A DNA stretch of 64,000 bases from Strobilurus pachycystidiatus (Eukaryota; Basidiomycota; Agaricomycetes; Agaricales; Physalacriaceae): NCBI GenBank assembly GCA_019915135.1, contig JAHLMK010000003.1:496001-560000 (forward strand). The letters run 5' to 3'. The position numbers and the translations under genes were made by a program. The notes under the pieces were generated by a model. It was not told where the DNA came from and did no database searches. It was given only the letters and a program-made list of their open reading frames with translations. Positions 53,868 to 63,504 of the stretch are shown piece by piece; position 1 is the first letter of the stretch, and every line of letters starts with the position of its first letter.

Positions 53868-55545
53868 TGATACGCAGGGTACTATTCCAGTACTAGAAAC
53901 GGGGAATTTTGCGATTCCTGAACAGCCCAAAGACCTTAGGAACCTCCAGTCAAGTACTTAGGATAGAGCACGCAGGAGTTACTGCCTTGACGCGGGCAAG
54001 CCTCCAGGACAAGGTCCAGGCGCCTTAACAAGTCCTTTAGGACAGGCGCGATTGAAACCTTCGATCACCTTCATCCGAATATCCTTATCCGCGCGTTGGA
54101 TCCCTTTCAAGATCCCATACCTTTGCGTGTACCTTGTACTACAGACGATGTGCTATAACCATTCGCACCCAAGGAGGGTCCAAGGTCTCCAGGCGGTTCA
54201 GTTTGAGCGACCCAAGACCTGCGCACCTCAACCCAAAGACCTGGAAGGTCCCGAAATAGTTCAAGGACATCACAACCCTTTTGGGGAAACAATCTTCGGA
54301 GCTGTCAAGGACTCCGAACCGACGCCTTCCGCTATGCCGATCGATCATGATCCACGATCAAGGACCACCCCAAAAGCAGGGTGTATTACCACTTTAAGAA
54401 AGCACTCCCCTGTAGTGTCTGCGCTCGAAAGGACGTTCTTAACGATCTCCATCCAACCTATCCACAAGAAAGCAGGTGTCCGTAGGACCTTGCATCGTAA
54501 AGATACCTAAGGATCGAAGTCCTTATCGGACCTCGATCTCCTGGGCCCAAGGATTATACCATACCGCCAAGGTGGCGTATATGGCTAAAGGACCAAGCGG
54601 CCTGTCCGCAGTTGTTTCGACCAGGGATAGCCAATAAGAATCCAGCACTTGTATGACTCGAAAGTCCGATGTATCCGATCCTAGAATAGATGCTTACTCA
54701 GTAGGAACCCACCAGTAGTATAAAAGGGCCCAAAGGACCCATAGTTCGGTAGCTTAGAGCCCCCTCCAGTAGCCGCTAGTCAGACGCAGCCATTGTAGTG
54801 AATCTATCTCGAGTTTCGACTCATTTCTGCAAAGAACCTAAAGACCCCAAAGACCCCAAAGACCTTTCCAAGATTTAAAGACATCAGGTGTTGCCAAGCT
54901 CCTTGAAAGACTCAAAAGAACCTTATTCCGACGTACCAAGTCGAGTACCAACGAATCTACTTGGTGTTAGAACCTTGTATTCGCAAGAAGGCCGGTTTGC
55001 AAGTGGTTCTGCCCTGCATTCACGCTATTTCGTGAAGTACTTTCCTTTGAGGAATAAGTTGAGTTTGAACGAGTGTTGTCAACGTCTGAGACACCTTTCG
55101 GAACCTTTGGTCCCGGTGCAAGACACTAGAAGTTTGGTTTAAGTGCAAGAAGGAGTCCTTATCGTTAGCAGTCCAGTGGCGTAAAACCTGCGGTAGCGGC
55201 CTGACGATTCCAAGACAAAGTCCTTGTACACCAGAGCACTTGATAGGTAGAAGCTACATTGCCTCGCGCTGTTTAAGGTCTTCATACGTCAAGAGGTTCG
55301 GCCTACGACTTCAAGGTTTTCTTGTGTCATTTTGATCAGAATCCCTACACCCCCAAAAACAACTCGTAGTTTAACTACAGCGATTCGGAATACATCTCTA
55401 TTTCTCCATTACCCAAAAGCACCTTGTTCTCTCGAACCTTTGTGCACCCCATCTCCCTTACAAGGAGTGTTAGTTGTGATAAGGATTGATAGTGTGGTTA
55501 GACGATAGCTTCTTTTTCAGAGGTCTATTCCGAACTTGCACATCA
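53868..55545 (+). repeat. 5' LTR of E2
   Basis: Starts TGATACGCAGGG, a boundary defined by the break in the E1 pol frame and by the 3' LTR at 63505. The end is placed at ATCA before TATTTTGGAGCCC by comparison with E1. About 1678 bp. TATAAAAGG at 54719-54727 is the likely promoter. Confidence 0.85.
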
Positions 55546-55550
55546 TATTT

Positions 55551-55562
55551 TGGAGCCCACCG
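55551..55562 (+). other. Probable primer-binding site of E2
   Basis: TGGAGCCCACCG, the same as in E1 and five bases after the assigned LTR end. A spacer of this size is a little long, so the LTR end could be a few bases further. Confidence 0.55.
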
Positions 55563-55639
55563 GGAGGGGGTGTAAATTTTGATTTCGAAAGAGACTTCTA
55601 AGTCGACCTTGAGATCGGAATCTCCATAAACAAAAGACA

Positions 55640-57481
55640 CTGGCTGCAAGGAACTCTGGTCGTTACACCAACAGCCAGAACCGCGCAAATCCACAACCCC
55701 CAAAAGGAGACCCAGTTATTGCCGGATCTTCAAATCCAGCAACCTCTGGTATCACTAGTCGCCTAAGAAGCAATCGCCCAATCGCCGGCTCACTTTACAA
55801 CGGTTTACCTAGTGAAGTAGCTCAAGCACAGCGACGCTTTGCAGACCCGACTACTCCCAAGAACCAAAAGAAGAAACGTACGCAAGTACCACCTTCAACA
55901 CCTACTGCCTCTAGGATCAGATCTTCTTCAGATCCCGAATCACCTTCGAGAACTCCAACCAGTACCCGAAGACATTCGGACTCTAGAACTTCGCCTAGTC
56001 CCGCATTTGTGACACCTTTCGGAAGTCCTTTGACTGACCTTGAAGACCCCGAAAGTCCAGAACCTATTACCCCCTTCATTGACTTTAACCCGTCTACCCA
56101 AAACACGATACCAGTTCCAGTAATGGCAGTACGAGCAATTGTACCTTCCGAGGAACTTAGCGCTGAAGCTAGAGGCGAGATCCAAGGCAAGAAGATCCCG
56201 ATACCATTCTCAAGGGATGCCCCAAAGTTCAAGGGACACTCTGGAGACGATGTGAGGGAATTCTTCACGATGTGCAACTGGATCTTTGACCAGACAGGAA
56301 TCACCGAACAAGGTACTAAGTTGGAAGTAGCGGCGCTATACGCCGGCCACGAACAACGCCTAAGGTGGCACAAAAACCCAGACTACCTGAAAGGTGTCTG
56401 GGCGGACTTCCAAGAATCAGTTCTTTCCTCATACTCAAAGGGAAAGAACGATCCTACGTACGTCCCGGTCGACCTAAAGGATGCCTTGGACCCGTACCTG
56501 GCTAGGCCCGTAGCCAACAAGCAAAAATGGGAAAGCTTTCAGCGCGAAGTGCTCCATATCATGGGACATCTTATCACGTCGGGAGAACTTACCAATAAGG
56601 GTGCTATAGAAGATATCAAGTCCTCTATCACAGAGGGAGTTTGGCATAATGTCCTTGGGGACCTCAGGCGCGATGCGAAAGCTAATGCAACAGCTGGGAC
56701 AACCCCCACCTATGACTTTACGTTGTCAGAGGTCGAGGCAGCGATCTCCAACTACTTCTTGACCGATAAATGGATGAGCAAGAGTGCGAAGGATAGTCCT
56801 TATAACAGAGAACTTATTCCCGCCTCTACCACCCGAATCAAGACAGAGGAGTTGGATGAATACCTGAATAGGGTAGCTAGCCTTCAGGACATTATCCAGA
56901 AAGGAGAAAAGGAACGCGAAGAGGCTCGCAAGGCTGATCAGAAGATGATGGCAGAACTTCTCCATACCTTACAGCGTGGAGGTCCGCAAGGACTCCGCAC
57001 CCAAGGTTTTGTACAAGAAGCCTCGCCGATTTATCTACAAACACCTGCTCAAGGTGTCTCAGTCCCGACCAACTTACCGAATGGACTCTACAAAGCTCCT
57101 CCGGGCGCGTTCCCAGGAAACAAGTTCGTAGTTAACGATGGAAGGTGTTACTTCTGTCGTGAACTAGGGCATATTGTAGCGAATTGTCCTACAAAGGAAA
57201 TGTGCGAAAGCAATGGTCATATCTACAAGCCTGGTGGTACCAACATATATCATGTAACGAATGGAACTACTAGTCAACCTATTCAAAGGGTTAGTCCCAA
57301 GCAGCCTCTCAGCCCTTGGGAACAAGTCCAGAAGTTTCAACAAGAAAATGCACCTAAGGTATCGGCGTTCCAATCTCAAGAAGATGAGTTCGCACCTGAG
57401 GTCGCGATGTATGTTCAAACCCCAACCCAAGAAGAAGAGTTTGCCCCCGACGCCTATCAGGGTTTCGGCAGGGCTCGATGA
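55640..57481 (+). CDS. E2 gag (probable CTG start; first ATG 56123)
   Basis: The frame is open from about 55605. The first ATG is at 56123, yet the preceding ~160 codons are conserved with E1 as protein. A CTG at 55640 (ACA CTG GCT) matches the position of the E1 CTG. From CTG the product would be 613 aa, from ATG 452. Motifs are REFFTMCNWIFDQTGITEQG, AALYAGHEQRLRWHKN, FQREVLHIMGHLITSGELT, and the CCHC knuckle CYFCRELGHIVANC. It forms the particle and binds RNA. It ends TGA at 57479, with a GGGTTTC heptamer 12 bases before the stop and ATG of the next frame overlapping the stop (ATGA). Confidence 0.83.
   Translation: MAARNSGRYTNSQNRANPQPPKGDPVIAGSSNPATSGITSRLRSNRPIAGSLYNGLPSEVAQAQRRFADPTTPKNQKKKRTQVPPSTPTASRIRSSSDPESPSRTPTSTRRHSDSRTSPSPAFVTPFGSPLTDLEDPESPEPITPFIDFNPSTQNTIPVPVMAVRAIVPSEELSAEARGEIQGKKIPIPFSRDAPKFKGHSGDDVREFFTMCNWIFDQTGITEQGTKLEVAALYAGHEQRLRWHKNPDYLKGVWADFQESVLSSYSKGKNDPTYVPVDLKDALDPYLARPVANKQKWESFQREVLHIMGHLITSGELTNKGAIEDIKSSITEGVWHNVLGDLRRDAKANATAGTTPTYDFTLSEVEAAISNYFLTDKWMSKSAKDSPYNRELIPASTTRIKTEELDEYLNRVASLQDIIQKGEKEREEARKADQKMMAELLHTLQRGGPQGLRTQGFVQEASPIYLQTPAQGVSVPTNLPNGLYKAPPGAFPGNKFVVNDGRCYFCRELGHIVANCPTKEMCESNGHIYKPGGTNIYHVTNGTTSQPIQRVSPKQPLSPWEQVQKFQQENAPKVSAFQSQEDEFAPEVAMYVQTPTQEEEFAPDAYQGFGRAR
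57460..57466 (+). promoter_or_regulatory. Putative -1 frameshift heptamer, E2 gag to protease
   Basis: G GGT TTC, codon-aligned to gag. After a -1 slip the frame reads GFRQG.MKEGV into the protease; E1 reads the same apart from one residue. See also the site in E1 at 52181. Confidence 0.6.
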
Positions 57482-58650
57482 AGGAAGGAGTGCAGTTAGC
57501 ACATACTCCTCCGGAGAGCCAGTTCACTGTAGAAACTCGTCAGACTCGTCAGAGCGCAAAAGCACCTAGTGCACCTATGGATTCAACTCCACAAAAGAAG
57601 GTAACCTCATGGCCTAAGGACCGGGTGTCCGTGGTCATTCCAAAAGCAGCGCCGCCTAAGGTATCATTCTCCAAGCCGGAAGTCACTCAAGAAGTAGAAC
57701 CTGTTGACCAGGACCTTCTTGACGAAGTCCTGGCGATGGAAGAACCCGACCCGGTGCCGCAACCAAAAGCAGATTCAACTCTGCCAGAAAAGAACCAACC
57801 AAAGGTTCACTCTAAGGAACCTAAGGTCAAGAGTTTCCAACGCCGTAGCCTGGCAGAAGAACTCTTGCACAAGAATCCCAGTTGGCGTGAAGCCTGGAAG
57901 TTCTTGTTACCCGAAGCGCTACTAGCTACCAACCCCCCTTGGCAGCAGAGCATTTCGGACTTCATCAGGAAACGCAACACGCCTGTGGCTGTATTCAAGA
58001 CGGAAGTAGTGGCCGATACGGTCCAAGATCACTTCCAACCCGAGCTATATTCAGTCAACTTTCATGAGCAAGGTGATTTACCTATTGGTGGAATTATAGT
58101 CCACGATGCGGTAGAACAGTTTGTAAACCTTTCCGGAGGTCACTATACTGGCCCCTTTCAAATGATAAGTGGCAATATGGCGCCGGAAAATGCAGATCTA
58201 CGAACCTTTTGGCCCTTGATCAACAAGAATGGTAAAAAGGAGAGTTTAGTGGATGGTGGGTCGCAGATCGCCTCCATTTCGCTCAAGGCGGCATTGGAAC
58301 TAGGAATAGCCTATGATCCCACTTTCACCATTACTATGGAAAGTGCGGACAAGGGACGAACCAGTACCTTGGGATTGGCTCGTAACATACCTTTTGACTT
58401 TGAAGGAATTGTCTATTACCTTCAGTTGCATGTGTTGCAGGATCCCGCCTATGAGGTCCTACTGGGACGACCTTTCGAGATCGTTTCAAACCTGGTCATC
58501 ACCAACCTTCCCAACGGGAACGCAATCGGAACCCTTACGGATAACACCAATGGGAAGAAGTTATCGCTACCTTCTTACCGTCGAGGACAGATCCCAAGAC
58601 ATATGATTCCAGGAGGACAAACGGGTTTTCACGGGAACCTAAGGACGTAG
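57478..58650 (+). CDS. E2 protease frame
   Basis: 390 aa from ATG 57478, which overlaps the gag stop. The Pro-rich N-terminus is followed by KSFQRRSLAEELLHKNPSWR and the retropepsin core: SLVDGGSQIASISLKAALEL with Asp at about residue 259, ESADKGRTSTLGLARNIPF, YYLQLHV, and EVLLGRPFEIV with the conserved hydrophobic-Leu-Gly before the end. D-G-G replaces D-S/T-G in both E1 and E2. It ends TAG at 58648. The next frame (pol) overlaps it at -1 and has no ATG of its own there, so expression needs a frameshift. Confidence 0.85.
   Translation: MKEGVQLAHTPPESQFTVETRQTRQSAKAPSAPMDSTPQKKVTSWPKDRVSVVIPKAAPPKVSFSKPEVTQEVEPVDQDLLDEVLAMEEPDPVPQPKADSTLPEKNQPKVHSKEPKVKSFQRRSLAEELLHKNPSWREAWKFLLPEALLATNPPWQQSISDFIRKRNTPVAVFKTEVVADTVQDHFQPELYSVNFHEQGDLPIGGIIVHDAVEQFVNLSGGHYTGPFQMISGNMAPENADLRTFWPLINKNGKKESLVDGGSQIASISLKAALELGIAYDPTFTITMESADKGRTSTLGLARNIPFDFEGIVYYLQLHVLQDPAYEVLLGRPFEIVSNLVITNLPNGNAIGTLTDNTNGKKLSLPSYRRGQIPRHMIPGGQTGFHGNLRT
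58623..58629 (+). promoter_or_regulatory. Putative -1 frameshift heptamer, E2 protease to pol
   Basis: G GGT TTT, codon-aligned to the protease frame and 18 bases before its stop. A -1 slip gives QTGF then SREPKDVGNSYEEAVLILE, leading into pol. E1 conserves the heptamer and the downstream protein (VGN.Y.EAVLILERSP.GN). No start codon explains pol translation otherwise. Confidence 0.7.
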
Positions 58651-61600
58651 GAAATTCCTATGAAGAAGCCGTGTTGATCCTTGAAAGGTCACCAGAAGGA
58701 AACATCGAAGTAAAGCAAAGTTGGATACCTGGTGATAACAGGGAGACCTTCGGGGAAGGGGACTTAACGTCCTTATACATGAAGAAGTCACCCAATAGGG
58801 TTCATCAGGCAGCCAAAAGGCTAAGGAAGCAACACGCCTTCATGCATGCGTCGATGCACCAAGCATCGACACATATGACAGTCCCAGGACATATGGTGAC
58901 ACCTACGGGACTATTAAAGGTCCGAGCCAAGACTCAAGGCTTTCGCAAGGTATTCAATATCAACCAGATTGCGGAAGACCAAGAAGAATTTAAGTCCTAC
59001 GCCACGGCGACTTTGAATCTCTTTTATGGGGTACCAAAGGAGCTAGAACAAGTCTTTACGGGCTTGTCGGTAACCTTACCAAAGGATTACATGGCGGAGG
59101 CACAACAGGAGTTCCTAAGGTTGGAAAGTCAGATCCCTAAGAGGGGTGTATTCGTAGGAAAGAAGTACAAACCAGTAGCCTTGAAAACCAAAGCTCACCT
59201 TGGAACCTTACCTGAAGAATTCAGGATCAAGCGCCACATTCATGGAGACCCACTAGCTGGGATGCCGGAATTAGTACCTGATCCACCACCCTTCGTACCC
59301 ACAGGTAGGTATACTGCCGAAAGGAGGGAACAGATACAAGCCGACCACGTCGGGGACTTCCTGACGGATGCAGAAAGACGGATTATAGACTCCATCTTCT
59401 GTAACCAGAACGAAGGCTTTGCCTGGGAAGAATCTGAGAAAGGACACTTCAAACCAGAGTTCTTTCCACCAGTGGATATCCCGGTAATACCGCACACACC
59501 TTGGGTGTTAAGGAATATACCAATTCCACCAGGAATCTATGACGAAGTCTGTAAGATTATCAAACACAAACTAGACTCGGGCGTGTATGAGCCTTCGAAC
59601 TCCTCATACCGCTCCAGGTGGTTTTGTGTTGTTAAGAAGGATGGAAAGAAGCTTCGCCTAGTGCATAGTCTGGAACCACTCAATGCGGTGACCATTGCGC
59701 ACTCAGGGTTACCTCCAGCCACGGAGGAACTAGCGGAGTCCTTTGCAGGACGAAGTTGTGGAGGAACCTTGGATCTGTTCGTTGGATATGACGAACGGCT
59801 CCTTGCCACCGCGTCTCGCGATATGACAACCTTCTCGACACCTTACGGAGCGTTAAGGTTAAAGACCTTACCAATGGGCTGGACTAATTCAGTACCTATC
59901 TTTCATGACGATGTTACAACGATTCTCAAGGATGAAATACCAGCCTTTACCAGACCTTATATCGACGATGTGCCCGTCCGCGGACCCGCTACGCGATATG
60001 AACAAGCTGATGGCACCTACGAAACGCTTCCAGGTCATCCTGAAGTAAGGCGTTTCGTTTGGGAACACCTTGTGAACATGAACAGGATCATACAGCGAAT
60101 GAAACATGCCGGAGGGACCTTTTCTGGTCACAAGGCTATCATTTGTGCAGAAGAGATTGTGGTAGTGGGACATGTCTGTACCTACGAAGGTAGAAAGCCA
60201 GCTGAAGATCGCGTTAAGGTGATCTCGGATTGGCCCCCTTGTAAAGCGCTCACGGAAGTCCGTTCGTTCTTAGGAACAGCTGGAATCTTCAGAGCATTCG
60301 TAAAGGACTACTCTAAGAAGGCGTTACCTTTGACCAGGTTAACCAAAGACATTACCAAGTTCAGATGGACAGACGAGGAGCAGGAAAGTATGGATACCTT
60401 AAAGGAAGCCATACGAACTTGTCCGATGCTGAAACCACTGAATTATGAATGGTCCACGCCAATCACGCTGTCGGTAGACACCTCTTACCAGGCAGTAGGT
60501 TTCTATCTGTCCCAGGTAGATCCCAAGGACCCTAAGAAACGATACTTTGCCAAGTTCATGTCTCTGACATTGAACGAAAGAGAGGCAAGGTACTCGCAAG
60601 CCAAGCGAGAACTATTCGGGCTCTTCAGAGCTCTGTCCGCGTGCAAGTACTACCTGCTAGGGTGTAGAAAACTAGAAATTGAAGTGGATGCAAAATACAT
60701 CAAGGGCATGTTATCCAACGTGGACTCCTTAGCGAACGCAAACCTGCAAAGGTGGGCTGAGGAGATCTTGATGTATCACTTCACGCTTGTACACGTACCA
60801 GGAAAGGTTCATGGCCCGGATGGCTTGAGTCGCCGTCCAGCTTCAGAGCATGATGTAGTAGTACCCAGACCTCATATAAACATAGAGGATGACGAAGTCA
60901 ATACCTTTGAGTACCAGGAGCCCAAGGGTCTGCCTATAGAAAAGCAACCTTTGGACTTTGACACTTTCAGGAATGACATCGACAGTAGGGGAGGCTATTT
61001 TCAAGAAATAGTACGGAGTCCTTTACCAGACCATATAAAGGTTTCTAAAGCGGTAAGGACTGCGGGACTAGTCAACGTTAAGGATATCGAAGGTTGGATG
61101 CATATCACGGAGTTCCCGGAGCTCAATAAGAGCAAAAGGGAGCGGTTGTGGGAGACCTATTTGCCCAAACTTCAACCTTACTTACAATCGGAAGATGTAC
61201 TTGAGGACGAAAACTTGGAGAAGTGGAGCAAAGACTTCTTTGTCCAGCGTGAAAGGTTATACCGAACACATTCGGACTCCCACCCCCGTCGAGTGCTACT
61301 TCCAAATGAACGAATCCCGGTTTGTAAAGCTCTACACGACTGGGCAGGACATAAAGGACAATATTCCGTGTTACAACTCATCATGAAGCGATTCTGGTGG
61401 CCAGGTATGGAGGTCGACATACGATGGTATGTAAGGACCTGTGTACTATGTCAGAAACGCCAGAAACGTAACATACAGGTTGCACCAACGATTACTTCAA
61501 CTCCAGGTATCTACGAAAGGGCTTATATAGACACCTTCCGGATGCCTAAGGCAGGAGAGGAATCCACCCGAAAGAAACGGCCTTCAAAATGGGCCGGCTT

Positions 61601-62516
61601 CAACGCTGTGACCGTAGCAAGGTGTGGATTAACAAGTTGGCCAGAGGCAAGGGCTCTCAAGGAAGAGACCGCCGAGTCACTGGGAGAATGGATCTTCGAG
61701 GACATTCTATGCAGGTGGGGTTGTATCAAGGAAATTGTAACCGACAATGGGCCAGCAATCAAGAAGGCCTTAGTACATATTGAACAGAAATATGGTATTA
61801 CCGGTATCTTGATCACGGCGTACAATAAGCAAGCCAACGGAAAGGTTGAACGAGGACACTGGGATATCCGTCAATCTCTCTTCAAGGTATGCAGGGGTAA
61901 ACCCGAGCAATGGCCAGAGTTCCTACATGAGGTCCTTTGGGCAGAGCGCATTACCATAAAGAGGAGTCTAGGTACTTCAGCGTTCCAGGCAGTAACCGGT
62001 TGTGAACCAATCATGCCAATGGACCTGGAGGAATTGACTTGGCTGGTTGAAGCACCAGACCGACTGGTCTCCCATTCGGACCTTGTGGCCTTCCGAGCTA
62101 GGCAGCTCATCAAGCACAAAGAAGATACTGTTAGACTAAGGTCAAAGGTCCTTCTGAATAAACAGAAGGCCGCTGCGAAGTTCCTAGAGGACTTCCAGAA
62201 CAGTATCCCTCGCTACAAATTCAAAACTGGTGAACTAGTACTAGTAAGGAACACTAGGATTGAATCAGAAATGAATGCGAAGTTCAAGGAAAGGTTCATG
62301 GGACCTTACGCGGTAGTAACAAGGACCTCGGCAGGAAACTATGTGGTCTGCGAGTTGGACGGAACAATCTACAAAGACAAGATAGCTCAGTTCCGTGTAA
62401 TACCTTTTGTATCGCGACGAGATCCTATAGACCTTGGAAAACAGTTCTTTGATCGACTACACTTCATAAGTAAACCGATCACAAAGACCTTAGATGTCCT
62501 TGCAAGAACTACGTAA
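58629..62516 (+). CDS. E2 pol: RT, RNase H, integrase
   Basis: About 1295 codons in one open frame, entered by -1 frameshift. A linker (EAVLILERSPEGN to about 59150) precedes the RT with YEPSNSSYRSRWF, LEPLNAVTIAHSG and the active site YIDD (59958-59969). RNase H has LSVDTS, RYSQAKRELFGLFRAL and EVDAKYIKGML. A tether VPGKVHGPDGLSRRP follows. The integrase has the His/Cys zinc region (HDWAGHKG, then CVLC) and a D-D-E core: D in AYIDTF (61530), D in TDNGPA (61743) and E in GKVERGH (61848). A GPYAVVTRTSAGNY (GPY/F) motif lies near the end. No frame break or missing catalytic residue was seen, so the protein may be active. No chromodomain is evident. Confidence 0.95.
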   Translation, partial: SREPKDVGNSYEEAVLILERSPEGNIEVKQSWIPGDNRETFGEGDLTSLYMKKSPNRVHQAAKRLRKQHAFMHASMHQASTHMTVPGHMVTPTGLLKVRAKTQGFRKVFNINQIAEDQEEFKSYATATLNLFYGVPKELEQVFTGLSVTLPKDYMAEAQQEFLRLESQIPKRGVFVGKKYKPVALKTKAHLGTLPEEFRIKRHIHGDPLAGMPELVPDPPPFVPTGRYTAERREQIQADHVGDFLTDAERRIIDSIFCNQNEGFAWEESEKGHFKPEFFPPVDIPVIPHTPWVLRNIPIPPGIYDEVCKIIKHKLDSGVYEPSNSSYRSRWFCVVKKDGKKLRLVHSLEPLNAVTIAHSGLPPATEELAESFAGRSCGGTLDLFVGYDERLLATASRDMTTFSTPYGALRLKTLPMGWTNSVPIFHDDVTTILKDEIPAFTRPYIDDVPVRGPATRYEQADGTYETLPGHPEVRRFVWEHLVNMNRIIQRMKHAGGTFSGHKAIICAEEIVVVGHVCTYEGRKPAEDRVKVISDWPPCKALTEVRSFLGTAGIFRAFVKDYSKKALPLTRLTKDITKFRWTDEEQESMDTLKEAIRTCPMLKPLNYEWSTPITLSVDTSYQAVGFYLSQVDPKDPKKRYFAKFMSLTLNEREARYSQAKRELFGLFRALSACKYYLLGCRKLEIEVDAKYIKGMLSNVDSLANANLQRWAEEILMYHFTLVHVPGKVHGPDGLSRRPASEHDVVVPRPHINIEDDEVNTFEYQEPKGLPIEKQPLDFDTFRNDIDSRGGYFQEIVRSPLPDHIKVSKAVRTAGLVNVKDIEGWMHITEFPELNKSKRERLWETYLPKLQPYLQSEDVLEDENLEKWSKDFFVQRERLYRTHSDSHPRRVLLPNERIPVCKALHDWAGHKGQYSVLQLIMKRFWWPGMEVDIRWYVRTCVLCQKRQKRNIQVAPTITSTPGIYERAYIDTFRMPKAGEESTRKKRPSKWAGFNAVTVARCGLTSWPEARALKEETAESLGEWIFEDILCRWGCIKEIVTDNGPAIKKALVHIEQKYGITGILITAYNKQANGKVERGHWDIRQSLFKVCRGKPEQWPEFLHEVLWAERITIKRSLGTSAFQAVTGCEPIMPMDLEELTWLVEAPDRLVSHSDLVAFRARQLIKHKEDTVRLRSKVLLNKQKAAAKFLEDFQNSIPRYKFKTGELVLVRNTRIESEMNAKFKERFMGPYAVVTRTSAGNYVVCELDGTIYKDKIAQFRVIPFVSRRDPIDLGKQFFDRLHFISKPITKTLDVLARTT

Positions 62517-62862
62517 CCTTGGGCACCCAGGAATGACCTATAGCTTCAAAGGAAGCTAAGGTACCATACCAGATGACGGGGACGTCATCAGAAAAGTAAA
62601 GAGGGAATAGAGGGACATTGGTCCATTTATTCAAAGACTATAAAATTTTTTATTTTAAGACTTATTCTGTGCCCAGCTGGCTACAATAGTAGCTAAGGTA
62701 GCTGTGAACTAAGGATAGAATAAGGAAGCAAGACAAGGCACGAAGCATCAGGGAAGGGGGCGTTAGACGCCTTCTTGCAGCTGCTCACCAAAGGTTGAAG
62801 AATATGGGCGATGTGGTGTGTTGGCGTCTGAGGGTGAATCCCAAGAAGGTGTACCAGCATCC

Positions 62863-63307
62863 CTACATAGAGGCGAAGATTGAAAAGAGAACACCGCCAT
62901 GTCCGTCGACACCTTGGAACCATTCGGAAAAGGTGCGAAGGTCATGGGCGACGGCCTAAAGAAAACAAGGACAGGATGAAGTCAGGATCAGGAAAAGAAC
63001 AAAGCGAAGGAGTACGCACAAGGACTCTCTCCATGATCTTGTCAACATAGCCGGTGATCTCCAGTACCACGTCGGGATTCGAGCACGCCTTCTTAAGGTC
63101 CAGACGATGAACCTTGGGAATGATGAGCGTAAGATGCATGCCGAGGTACATAAGGAAGTCGGGTGTGTTGGCAGGAGGGGCGTAGTCGAGCGCATAAGCG
63201 ACGAGACCGGCACCAAGGTCGCGCGTAGTGATCAGGTCCTTCGCGGACGGAACGTGCGGCGTTGTGGGAAGCAGTTTTGCGATGGGAGTCCAAGTTCTGG
63301 GAGCCAT
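62863..63307 (-). CDS. Antisense spliced gene inside E2
   Basis: On the minus strand, between pol and the 3' LTR, exons 63307-63020 and 62955-62863 join in frame to 126 aa. The intron is 64 nt, GTGCGT...TTTCTTTAG, with a pyrimidine-rich end. The protein runs MAPRTWTPIAKLLPTTPHVP, then GLVAYALDYAPPANTPDFLM, LDLKKACSNPDVVLEITGYV and, across the splice, MERVLAVAHDLRTFSEWFQG, ending GGVLFSIFASM. TATAAAAGG stands 47 bp before the ATG. I recognise no family. An antisense intron survives retrotransposition because the genomic RNA carries its complement. It could be a captured host gene or an accessory gene of the lineage. Confidence 0.65.
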
Positions 63308-63353
63308 GATAGAATAAAGGCAGAAATAAAAGGTCTGAGGACAAGTCCCAGGA

Positions 63354-63362
63354 CCTTTTATA
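63354..63362 (-). promoter_or_regulatory. TATA box of the antisense gene
   Basis: TATAAAAGG on the minus strand, 47 bp upstream of the antisense ATG at 63307. It is the same string as in the U3 promoters of the E1 and E2 LTRs. Confidence 0.5.
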
Positions 63363-63493
63363 ACGGAACGAAGTTAGGCAAAAGAGGGTCCATCGGGCGA
63401 TAGAAACCAAAAGGGGACTTCGTCACGATGGCCTGGTACCCAGGATAAAGGTTCTGAACCACCAAGGACTATGTCGCGGACGACATTTCATAA

Positions 63494-63504
63494 GTCAAGG
63501 GGAG
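63494..63504 (+). other. Polypurine tract of E2
   Basis: The tract TCAAGGGGAGA lies directly before the 3' LTR start TGATACGC and would prime plus-strand DNA synthesis. It is short but well placed. Confidence 0.65.

Noticed and set aside
54107..54348. Minus-strand frames repeated at 63745-63986
   Set aside because: They lie in the two LTRs of E2 and are duplicated with them; there is no sign of coding constraint.
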